From contig CAMAUH010000007.1 in NCBI GenBank assembly GCA_945861365.1, positions 1-24,148 on the forward strand: a stretch of 24,148 nt of DNA, in the 5' to 3' direction. The notes below the pieces were generated by a model. It saw only the letters and a program-made list of their open reading frames with translations. It made no database searches and was not told the DNA's origin. The translations under genes and the position numbers were made by a program. The stretch comes from Candidatus Kuenenia stuttgartensis. GTDB lineage: Bacteria > Planctomycetota > UBA1135 > UBA2386. Each line of letters opens with the position of its first letter. Position 1 is the stretch's first letter. Of the stretch, positions 1 to 6,745 are shown piece after piece.

Positions 1-715
1 GCGCATCGATGCCGGCCGGACTCTCGACGTCGAGGATCGGCGGGCCCTGATCACGCATCCGCACCCCGGCGTACAGGCTAGGGAGGAACCCGCTCGACCA
101 CAGCGCCGCCCCGCCGCTCAAGCCGGAGCCGGTGCTCATGACGACGAACGCGGGCAGGTCGCGGGTCTCCGAACCGAGGCCGTAGACCGCCCAGCAGCCG
201 ACTGCGGGCCTGCCCGGCTGCGCGAACCCGGTCTGCATCAGCAACTGGGCTGGCCCATGGTTGAACTGGTCGGTGTGCACCGAGTGCACGAAGCACAGCT
301 TGTCGACGATCGCCGCCGTGCACGGCATCGCTTCGGACACCGCGATGCCGGACTGGCCATGCCGCGCGAAACGGAACTGCGGCCCGAGCACCGCGGCATC
401 GGGCCGGATGAACGCGTAGCGCTGGCCGCCGAGGATCGACGGCGGCACCGGCTGGCCGGCCAGCCGCCGCAGTTGCGGCTTGTCCGCGAACAGTTCGAAC
501 TGGCTCGGCGCGCCGCCCATGAACAGCTGCACGACGCGGCGCGCGCGCGCGGGGAAGTGCGGCGGCCGCGGCGCCAGCGGTTCGCCGCCAGGAGCCGGAA
601 CACGCGCGCCATCGGCGAGCAGGCCACGCAAGGCGATGTGGCCGAGGCCGAGCCCACAGCCGCCGAGGAACTGGCGGCGCGTGGCCGCGCGGGCGAGGCG
701 TTGCAGTGGGTCCAT
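1..715 (-). CDS. DUF1501 family secreted protein (partial, 3' end beyond window)
   Basis: This frame is open from the ATG at 715 to the left edge (238 codons) and is truncated at its C-terminus. The N-terminus has a twin-arginine-like export signal, TRRQFLGG at residues 12-19, followed by a Gly/Leu-rich stretch. Next come the DUF1501 hallmarks VVQLFMGGAPSQFELF, a 'HSVHTDQFNHGPAQ' segment and 'GCWAVYGLGSE'. DUF1501 proteins resemble sulfatase/phosphatase-fold enzymes, are abundant in Planctomycetes, and are usually encoded next to DUF1549/DUF1553 proteins, as here. The start lies 2 nt past the TGA of the upstream gene, with no clear Shine-Dalgarno sequence, so translational coupling is likely. 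The family is clear, but the biochemical activity is unknown. Confidence 0.9.
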   Translation of the reverse strand, partial: MDPLQRLARAATRRQFLGGCGLGLGHIALRGLLADGARVPAPGGEPLAPRPPHFPARARRVVQLFMGGAPSQFELFADKPQLRRLAGQPVPPSILGGQRYAFIRPDAAVLGPQFRFARHGQSGIAVSEAMPCTAAIVDKLCFVHSVHTDQFNHGPAQLLMQTGFAQPGRPAVGCWAVYGLGSETRDLPAFVVMSTGSGLSGGAALWSSGFLPSLYAGVRMRDQGPPILDVESPAGIDA

Positions 716-717
716 GG

Positions 718-3700
718 TCAGCGCCGGGTCAGGAACTCGTCGAGGTTGAACAGCACGCGCGCCAACAGCGCCCACGTGGCGACCGCCGCGCGATCGTCGG
801 CACCGGGCCCGGCGATCGCTGCGGCATCGAGCTCGCCGGCGGCGAACCGCGCGCGCTGCGCGGCGACGAACGCCAGCAGCGTGGCGCCTTCGCCCGCTTC
901 CATCGGCCTCGTCACGCAGCGCTGGAACGCCACCTGCAGCCGCTCCGCATCGGTGCCGGGCTGCGCCGCCAGCAGCGCACCGAGTGCGCGGGAGGCCTCC
1001 ACCACCAGCACGTCGTTCAGCAGCGTCAACGCCTGCAGCGGCGTGGTGGCGGCTTCGCGGCGCGCGAGGCACGCTTCGCCGCTCGGCGCATCGAAGGTCT
1101 GCAGCAGCGCGAACGGCGTGGTGCGCTTGTGGAACGTGTAGAGGCTGCGTCGGTAGCGATCCTCGCCCTGGCTGACCGGCCACTGCGGCTTGCCGAAGCC
1201 GATCTCGGTGACGCCGGCCGGCTGCGGCGGATGCACGCCGCGGCCGCCCATGCGCAGCGACAACAGCCCACTCGCGCGCAGCACGCTGTCGCGCAGCACC
1301 TCGGCATCGAGCCGCACCCGCGCGCCGCGCCCGAGCAGCCGGTTGTCGGGATCGCGCGCCCGCTGTGCGGCATCGACGCGCGCCGCCTGGCGGTAGGTCG
1401 CACTGGTGGCGATCAGGCGATGCAGGCGCTTGTGCGACCAGCCGCCGCGCACGAACTCGACGGCGAGCCAGTCGAGCAGTTCGGGATGCGTCGGCGGATC
1501 ACCCTGGTAGCCGAAGTCGCCGAGCGAACGCACGAGGCCCTGGCCGAAGAACGCCTGCCACGCTCGATTGACGGCCACGCGCGCGGTCAGCGGGTTCTGC
1601 GGCGACGCGATCCAGCGCGCGAGTCCGAGCCGGTTGCGCGGCAGGCTGTCGGGGAACGGCGCGATGGCGCCGAGCGCGCCGGGTGCGACGGCTTGCAGCG
1701 GCTGCAGGAACTCGCCGCGGCGCCGCAGGTGCGTCGTGCGCGGATTGCCGGGGCCGCGTTCACGCAACACCAACGTCGTGGTGCGCGCCGGCAGCGCCTC
1801 CAGCGCCTGCAGTTCGCGGCGGGCGAAGGCGAGCTCGGGTGCCGTGCGCAGGAAGTGCTGGAACAGCGCACCGTCGGCGGCGGACGCCGCATCGCCGGCC
1901 AGCAGCGCTTCGACGTCGGCGGGCAGGTCGTTGGCGACGGCCCCGCCTTGGTGCGTCGTCGCCGACAAGCGGAAGCGCCCGAGCGAGCAGGCGTAGTGCC
2001 GGCCGAAGGCCATGCGCACGGTCAGTTCGCGCGCGTCGGCCAACGGCTCCTGCAGCACGAACACCGCCGTGTGCCGCTCGCCCGGTCGATCCGCGGTCGA
2101 CCAGCCGGTCTGCGGATCGCCGTCGATCGACTGCGCCGCGCGCGCAGCGCCACCGAACGCGTTCTTGCCGTGGTCCTCGCTGGCGCGCGCGAACGCGAGC
2201 CGCCGGCCATCGGCGAACACCTCGAACTCGCCGAGGAAGAAGTCGCCCGCCGGACCTTCGTAGTAGCCCATGCCGGGCCCGCGGCCGGGCAAGCGGTCGT
2301 CGGGCAGCGCTTCCAGCCGCAGCGCCGTGATGCCCGGCGACGGCGCGGCACAACGCAGTTCGTAGGTGTCGCTCTTCGTGATGTCGCCGCTGGCGAACAC
2401 CGAGTCGTCGGGCTGCACCGTCAGCAGCGGCAGGTTGGACGTCGCCGCGTGCGGGCGCAGCGCGGTCCACGGCACCACCGCCGCAGCAGCCTTGCTGCGC
2501 CACGCCGCGAAGGCCTGCTCGCAGGCCGCGCGCGCGGCGACCGCGGGTTCCACAGCGCCAGCCGGCAGCGCACCGACCGCCAGCCGCAGGCGACCGATCG
2601 TGTGCCGGGCGCCGTAGTCCTGCTGCAGCGTGACGACGAAGCGGCTGCCTCCGGCATGCGCGACCGGCCGCGCGAACGCGAAGACCGCGGTGTGCGGGGC
2701 ATTGCGCCGCGCATCGCCGGTGTCGATGGCCCAGCCGCTGCGCGCGTCGTCGTCGAGACAGCCACCGACCGCGAAGTCGCGCTGCTCGGCATCGGCGCGC
2801 GCCGATGCGACGGCGACCGGTTGCAGGCCGGTGCTGGCACCGCGCGGCCCGGCCTCGATGCGCAGCGCGGTCAGCACGAAGTTGCCGTTTGGCGCGTGGC
2901 CTGGCCCATGCGCGGGCAACGCGTCGTCGGTCAGGACCTCGAGCCGCAGCAGTGCGACCTCGGGCAGCGGCACCTCGAACGCGATCGTGTAACTCTCGCG
3001 CTCCCCGCCCGGCGCGGCGAACCGCAGCGAACCGTCGGCGAGCCCCTGTGGCGGCACAGACCCGCGGGCAGTGGCCTGCGGCGCCTCGGCGATGTGCCAC
3101 GTCGCAGGTTCGAGCGGGAACTGCTGCGGCAACGCCGCCAGCAACTGCGCCGCGCGCGCCCGGTCGCTCGCCGCGCGCGCGGCAGCCCCGGCATCGGGCA
3201 GCGCGAACTCGACTTCGTCGGCGTTGTCGAGGCACGCCATCACCGCGTAGTAATCGCGCTGCGGGATCGGATCGAACTTGTGCGTGTGGCACTGCGCGCA
3301 GCCGAGCGACAGGCCGAGCCACGCGGTGCCGGTCGTCGCCACGCGATCGGTCATCGCATGGAAGCGGAACTCGAGCGGATCGATGCCGCCTTCCTCGTTC
3401 AGCATCGTGTTGCGATGGAAGCCGGTGGCGACGATCTGCTCCGGCGTCGCCTCCGGCAGCATGTCGCCGGCCAGCTGCTCGATCGTGAACTGGTCGAACG
3501 GTTGGTCGGCGTTCAGGGCGCGCACTACTTGGTCGCGCCATGGCCAGATCGAGCGTTCGCGGTCCTTCTCGTAGCCGTTGGTGTCGGCGTAGCGCGCGAG
3601 GTCGAGCCAGCGCCGCGCCCACCGTTCGCCGTACTGCGGCATCGCCAGCAGGCGATCGACGAGCCGTTCGTACGCGTCGGGTCGGCGATCCTCGACGAAC

Positions 3701-4281
3701 TCCCGCGCCGCCTCGGGCGTCGGCGGCAGACCGATCAGGTCGAGGTGGACGCGGCGGACCAGCGTCCAACGATCCGCTTCGGCGGCGGGCTGCAGGCCAG
3801 CGCGCTCGAGTCCGGCCAGCACGAAGTGGTCGATCGCGTTGCGCGGCCACTGTGCTGCGCGCACCGGCGGCACCACCTGCGGCTGCGGCGGCACGAACGC
3901 CCAGTGCGGGCGGTACTCGGCGCCAGCGGCGATCCACGCCACCAACACGTCGCGGTCGGCGGCCGACAGCGCCTGGTGGGCACCCGGCGGCGGCATGCGC
4001 ACGTCGTCGTCGACCGCGCGGATGCGCCGCACCAGTTCACTCGCCGCGAGGTCGCCAGGCACCAGCGCCACATGGCCCGACTTCGTCGGCTGCAGCGCCG
4101 CGTCCCGTTCATCGAGCCGCAGCCCACCCTTGCGCGCCGCATCGTCGGGCCCGTGGCAGGTGAAGCAGTGCCGCGCCAGGATCGGCCGCACCTCGCGCAC
4201 GAAGTCGGGTGCCGACGCCTGCGCACCGGCGAAGCCGGCCACCAGCAGGCTGGTTGCAGCGAGGCGGAGGATCACGGTCAT
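718..4281 (-). CDS. PSCyt1/DUF1549/DUF1553 planctomycete cytochrome-like secreted protein
   Basis: A 1187-residue protein read from the ATG at 4281. This start was chosen because a signal peptide (MTVILRLAATSLLVAGFAGA) begins there; an in-frame ATG at 4308 is the main alternative. Domains in order: a PSCyt1 haem-like module with HCFTCH (C39, C42, H43); DUF1549 with YGERWARRWLDLARYADTNG and a second CxxCH at C328-C331-H332; two similar beta-sandwich-like modules (about residues 424-567 and 634-775); and a C-terminal DUF1553 with NPLTARVAVNRAWQAFFGQG. The family is typical of Planctomycetes and is usually paired with a DUF1501 gene. A role in extracytoplasmic redox chemistry or polysaccharide breakdown is often proposed but unproven. 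It is transcribed divergently from the kelch gene and followed 2 nt later by the DUF1501 gene. Confidence 0.93.
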   Translation of the reverse strand: MTVILRLAATSLLVAGFAGAQASAPDFVREVRPILARHCFTCHGPDDAARKGGLRLDERDAALQPTKSGHVALVPGDLAASELVRRIRAVDDDVRMPPPGAHQALSAADRDVLVAWIAAGAEYRPHWAFVPPQPQVVPPVRAAQWPRNAIDHFVLAGLERAGLQPAAEADRWTLVRRVHLDLIGLPPTPEAAREFVEDRRPDAYERLVDRLLAMPQYGERWARRWLDLARYADTNGYEKDRERSIWPWRDQVVRALNADQPFDQFTIEQLAGDMLPEATPEQIVATGFHRNTMLNEEGGIDPLEFRFHAMTDRVATTGTAWLGLSLGCAQCHTHKFDPIPQRDYYAVMACLDNADEVEFALPDAGAAARAASDRARAAQLLAALPQQFPLEPATWHIAEAPQATARGSVPPQGLADGSLRFAAPGGERESYTIAFEVPLPEVALLRLEVLTDDALPAHGPGHAPNGNFVLTALRIEAGPRGASTGLQPVAVASARADAEQRDFAVGGCLDDDARSGWAIDTGDARRNAPHTAVFAFARPVAHAGGSRFVVTLQQDYGARHTIGRLRLAVGALPAGAVEPAVAARAACEQAFAAWRSKAAAAVVPWTALRPHAATSNLPLLTVQPDDSVFASGDITKSDTYELRCAAPSPGITALRLEALPDDRLPGRGPGMGYYEGPAGDFFLGEFEVFADGRRLAFARASEDHGKNAFGGAARAAQSIDGDPQTGWSTADRPGERHTAVFVLQEPLADARELTVRMAFGRHYACSLGRFRLSATTHQGGAVANDLPADVEALLAGDAASAADGALFQHFLRTAPELAFARRELQALEALPARTTTLVLRERGPGNPRTTHLRRRGEFLQPLQAVAPGALGAIAPFPDSLPRNRLGLARWIASPQNPLTARVAVNRAWQAFFGQGLVRSLGDFGYQGDPPTHPELLDWLAVEFVRGGWSHKRLHRLIATSATYRQAARVDAAQRARDPDNRLLGRGARVRLDAEVLRDSVLRASGLLSLRMGGRGVHPPQPAGVTEIGFGKPQWPVSQGEDRYRRSLYTFHKRTTPFALLQTFDAPSGEACLARREAATTPLQALTLLNDVLVVEASRALGALLAAQPGTDAERLQVAFQRCVTRPMEAGEGATLLAFVAAQRARFAAGELDAAAIAGPGADDRAAVATWALLARVLFNLDEFLTRR

Positions 4282-4471
4282 GCGGACGAGGGATGGCGGT
4301 CCGGCCATCGCGGTCGCGCGATCGTGCCGGCGAACGCGGGCGACGCGAGCCAATTCGACCAGCATCCCCGACGACGGACCAGCCGTTGTCGCAGCGCCAC
4401 TGCCAGCGGGCCGTGCCGCCTTTCGCGGAAGGAGTTGGCCAAGTCGGCCCGAACGTCGCCTTCCCCCCAGC

Positions 4472-4477
4472 TACCCT
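4472..4477 (+). promoter_or_regulatory. Candidate -10 element (TACCCT) for the kelch gene
   Basis: TACCCT fits TANNNT and lies 11 nt before the ATG at 4489, which would leave a leader of only about 4-5 nt. No convincing -35 box is visible. Confidence 0.4.
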
Positions 4478-4488
4478 ACCGCACCACC

Positions 4489-5850
4489 ATGATGCAGCCC
4501 TCGCACCGCACTCTCGCCGCCCGCACCGCGGCAGCGATCCTCGCCACCTGCTGCCCGGCCTTCGCCCAATGGCTGCAGAAGGCGCCCGCCACGTCGCCAT
4601 CCGCCCGCAGCGGCGCCGCGATGGCGTTCGACCCGAACTCCAACGGCGTACTGCTGTTCGGCGGCAGCGCCCCGTTCATCAACGCGGAGACCTGGCTGTA
4701 CGACGGCGCGAACTGGACCCAGCTGACCCCGCCGGCCTCGCCGACGGCGCGCTTCGGCGCGCAGCTGGTCTACGACAGCGCGCGCAACGTGTCGGTGCTG
4801 TTCGGCGGCCTCGCGACGAGCATCAGCATCCCGCCGCCCAACAGCGACACCTGGGAATGGAACGGCACGACCTGGACCTCGATCACGACGGTGGGCAATC
4901 CGGGGCCGCGCTACCAGTACGGTGCAAGCTTCGACCCGATCCGCTCTCGCGTCGTGTTGTTCGGCGGATCGACCAGCCAGCTGCTGATTCCGCCGAGCAA
5001 CCAGACCTGGGAGTACCAGGGCACCACGTGGACGCTGGTCCCGACGCTCGGCACGCCCGGGCCGCGCAACCGACCGGCGATGTGCTTCCACAACGGCCTC
5101 GGCAAGACGGTGCTGTTCGGCGGCTCCACCGGGTCGGCGCTGACCGACACGACGTGGACCTATGACGGCAGCACCTGGACGCAGCTGACGATCGCGGGCC
5201 CGAAGCCGTCACCGCGCAGCTCGGCGAGCATGGCCTACGACCCGGTGCGCAACGTCTGCGTGCTGATGGGCGGCCAGGACACGACCGGCCCGCTGGCCGA
5301 CACGTGGACGTTCGACGGCGCGAACTGGACCCAACAGCCGGTGACGACGCAGGGCGTGCGCGACCACGCGCTCGCGTTCCTGCCGGCCAGCAACCAGGTC
5401 GTCAAGTTCGGCGGCTTCGCGACCGCGCCGAACACGCTGTCCAACCAGACGTGGGAGTTCGGCTCCGGCATCTACGGGCGCGGCTGCACGGGCAGCAACG
5501 GCGTGCCCGCGCTGCGGGCGGTCGCGGCACCGCAGCTCGGCCAGAGCTACACGCTGAACGTCACCAACCTCGAGCCGACCTTCAACCTCGCGTTCTTCGC
5601 GTTCGGCCTGACCCAACTGCCCGGCATCGATCTCGGTCCGTTGCTCAACATGCCCGGCTGTGCCGCCTTCAACACGGCCGACGTGTTGCTCAGCGCGACC
5701 GGCAGTGGCGGCAGTGCGAGCTTCACGTGGTCGCCGGTCAGCGGCCCGCTCGGGGCTTCGCTCTATTGCCAGGCGCTGTGCTTCGATCCCGCCGCCAACG
5801 GCTTCGGCTTCACCGTCTCGAACGCGGTGTTCGCGACGCTGAACAACTGA
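4489..5850 (+). CDS. Secreted kelch-repeat protein with planctomycete C-terminal domain
   Basis: A 453-residue protein with a signal peptide ending about AFA-Q at residues 26/27. Six kelch-like repeats follow, each running roughly from R-x-G/A-A-x-x-Y/F-D through VLFGG to TW-x-Y/W-G-x-x-W, which predicts a six-bladed beta-propeller. The last 125 or so residues start at GRGCTGSNGVPALR and form a compact Cys/Gly-rich domain that resembles the end of the protein at 14104-15168. Such domains recur in planctomycete secreted proteins. The start is an ATGATG pair at 4489/4492, preceded by TACCCT at 4472-4477 and no Shine-Dalgarno sequence. The same frame stays open far upstream, but that stretch is antisense to the DUF1549 gene and is not coding. 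The propeller probably binds protein or glycan; the ligand is unknown. Confidence 0.9.
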   Translation: MMQPSHRTLAARTAAAILATCCPAFAQWLQKAPATSPSARSGAAMAFDPNSNGVLLFGGSAPFINAETWLYDGANWTQLTPPASPTARFGAQLVYDSARNVSVLFGGLATSISIPPPNSDTWEWNGTTWTSITTVGNPGPRYQYGASFDPIRSRVVLFGGSTSQLLIPPSNQTWEYQGTTWTLVPTLGTPGPRNRPAMCFHNGLGKTVLFGGSTGSALTDTTWTYDGSTWTQLTIAGPKPSPRSSASMAYDPVRNVCVLMGGQDTTGPLADTWTFDGANWTQQPVTTQGVRDHALAFLPASNQVVKFGGFATAPNTLSNQTWEFGSGIYGRGCTGSNGVPALRAVAAPQLGQSYTLNVTNLEPTFNLAFFAFGLTQLPGIDLGPLLNMPGCAAFNTADVLLSATGSGGSASFTWSPVSGPLGASLYCQALCFDPAANGFGFTVSNAVFATLNN

Positions 5851-5866
5851 GCAACGCACCACGACC

Positions 5867-5900
5867 CCGGCGCACCGTCAACCCGCTTCGGCCGCGCCGG
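5867..5900 (+). terminator. Weak stem-loop after the kelch gene
   Basis: CCGGCGC (5867-5873) can pair with GCGCCGG (5894-5900), 16 nt after the stop codon. The 20-nt loop and the lack of a T-tract make it a weak terminator candidate. Nothing else is recognisable in 5851-5998. Confidence 0.25.
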
Positions 5901-5998
5901 CACGTGAACGCGCCGAACACACCGTAGAGCGCCGGTGGCACCAGCGCGAGCGCTGCACGACCCGCGGTCCTCGGGATCGGCAGCTTGCGTCGGCGGAG

Positions 5999-6033
5999 CG
6001 CGCCTCCAGAACCGCGCGGGTTCCGGAGGCGCG
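5999..6033 (-). terminator. Stem-loop downstream of the UGA-containing gene
   Basis: CGCGCCTCCAGAACC (5999-6013) pairs with GGTTCCGGAGGCGCG (6019-6033) over 15 positions with one mismatch and a 5-nt loop. It begins 5 nt after the stop codon of the minus-strand gene ending at 6039. There is no U-tract, so it may stabilise the 3' end or terminate poorly. Confidence 0.5.
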
Positions 6034-6038
6034 ACCGA

Positions 6039-6620
6039 TCAGGCCTTGGCCTTCTCGAACTTGCGCAACCGCAGTTCCTTCGTGGCGGCCAGCGCGGCCT
6101 TCGCCGCGGCCTCGGTGAAGACCTTCTTGTCCTTCACGAACACCAGCGCCTTGCCGTTCAGACCGTTCGGGTGGACCCGGATGACACCGTCCAGCTTGCT
6201 CAAGACGTCACGCGTCTCGATGGCGGTGCCCATTCAACCCAATCCGGAAACGGACAGTTCGTAGATCTCGACGGCCTTCGGGATCTCGACTTCGGTGACG
6301 CGCGTCACCTTGATCTTGGTGATGCGGCCCTTCTCGAGCATCGCATTCAGCCCCGCGGCGTCGGGCACCGTCTTGCCACCTTCGAAGTAGCCGATGCCGG
6401 TGGTGTCGAAGATCAGGTTCTTCAGGTTGGGGTCTTTGATGAGGATCGCACGGACCCTCGCGGCGTCGCTCGCCGCCCCTCAACCACCGAGCCCAGAGAC
6501 TTCCAGCTTGAACAACTTCTCGGTCGCTTCGCTCGGCTTCGCCGGCTGGGCTGCAGTCTGTGCAGCCAGCGGCATGGCCAGAGCGAACGCAGCGAGCAGC
6601 ATGCCTGCTTTGATTCGCAT
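6039..6620 (-). CDS. Predicted secreted selenoprotein with two selenocysteines, tandem HMA/MerP-like domains
   Basis: Read through two in-frame TGA codons (6482-6480, codon 47; 6236-6234, codon 129), this is a single 193-residue frame ending at TGA 6041-6039. The start at 6620 has a perfect GGAGG 5 nt upstream and a signal peptide (MRIKAGMLLAAFALAMPLAA). Two similar domains follow, about residues 36-109 and 120-193, each with a beta-alpha-beta-beta-alpha-beta-like pattern. Each domain opens with VSGLG and then UGA: SGLGG-U-GAA and SGLG-U-MGTA. Heavy-metal-associated domains have GMTCxxC at this turn, so Sec would replace the metal-binding Cys. The protein has no cysteine at all. Each UGA is followed by a SECIS-like hairpin. 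A pseudogene is the main alternative, but the intact frame, strong ribosome site and placement of both UGAs argue against it. A periplasmic metal or selenium role is inferred. Confidence 0.85.
6200..6220 (-). promoter_or_regulatory. SECIS-like stem-loop for UGA codon 129
   Basis: TCGAGACG (6220-6213) pairs with CGTCTTGA (6207-6200) over 8 bp, with one G-U, around the loop CGTGA. The loop starts 22 nt after the second UGA. The apical loop shares CGTG with the first hairpin although the stem sequences differ, as expected for a recognised loop on an independent stem. Confidence 0.72.
6441..6459 (-). promoter_or_regulatory. SECIS-like stem-loop for UGA codon 47
   Basis: GAGGGTC (6459-6453) pairs with GATCCTC (6447-6441) over 7 bp, with one G-U, around the loop CGTGC. 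The loop begins 28 nt after the UGA and has G at its second position. As I recall the bacterial SECIS model, the apical loop should begin roughly 16-37 nt after UGA with a G in its first two positions, and this hairpin fits. Confidence 0.72.
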
Positions 6621-6625
6621 CCTTG

Positions 6626-6630
6626 CCTCC
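6626..6630 (-). promoter_or_regulatory. Perfect Shine-Dalgarno GGAGG for the selenoprotein gene
   Basis: GGAGG is separated by 5 nt (CAAGG) from the ATG at 6620. It is the strongest ribosome-binding site in the window and fixes this start. Confidence 0.85.
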
Positions 6631-6643
6631 AATGGAACAACGG

Positions 6644-6664
6644 CCCGGCTGGACATCAGCCGGG
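6644..6664 (-). promoter_or_regulatory. Leader hairpin upstream of the selenoprotein gene
   Basis: CCCGGCTG (6644-6651) and CAGCCGGG (6657-6664) form a perfect 8-bp stem with a 5-nt loop. It lies in the predicted 5' leader between the candidate promoter and the ribosome-binding site. Any regulatory role is inferred. Confidence 0.45.
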
Positions 6665-6674
6665 ACCGCGACGC

Positions 6675-6704
6675 AGTATCGGCAGGAGGCGGTCAGCTTG
6701 CCAA
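6675..6704 (-). promoter_or_regulatory. Candidate sigma-70 promoter of the selenoprotein gene
   Basis: On the minus strand TTGGCA (6704-6699) is followed after 18 nt by GATACT (6680-6675). Transcription would start near 6668, giving a leader of about 48 nt that carries the hairpin and GGAGG. Confidence 0.45.
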
Positions 6705-6745
6705 GCCCCGCCTTCAGCAATGCCGCAACGCCGCGCAACAGGACT

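Noticed and set aside
713..720. UGA between the DUF1549 and DUF1501 genes as a recoded codon joining them
   Set aside because: The two genes are in different frames with a normal 2-nt spacing and the second has its own ATG and export signal.
706..4488. Long plus-strand open frame running into the kelch gene
   Set aside because: It is antisense to the DUF1549 gene; the translation is Arg/Ala-rich low-complexity sequence with no family signature. GC-rich codon use produces such shadows.
6460..6477. First hairpin after UGA codon 47 (GCGGCG, loop AGCGA, CGCCGC) as the SECIS
   Set aside because: Its loop begins only 10 nt after the UGA, too close for the usual bacterial spacing, and the second UGA has no counterpart. 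It may still stack on the SECIS-like stem.
6039..6620. Pseudogene interpretation of the double-TGA frame
   Set aside because: There are no frameshifts and no TAA or TAG. Both TGAs fall at equivalent functional turns, the ribosome-binding site is perfect, and each TGA has a SECIS-like stem.
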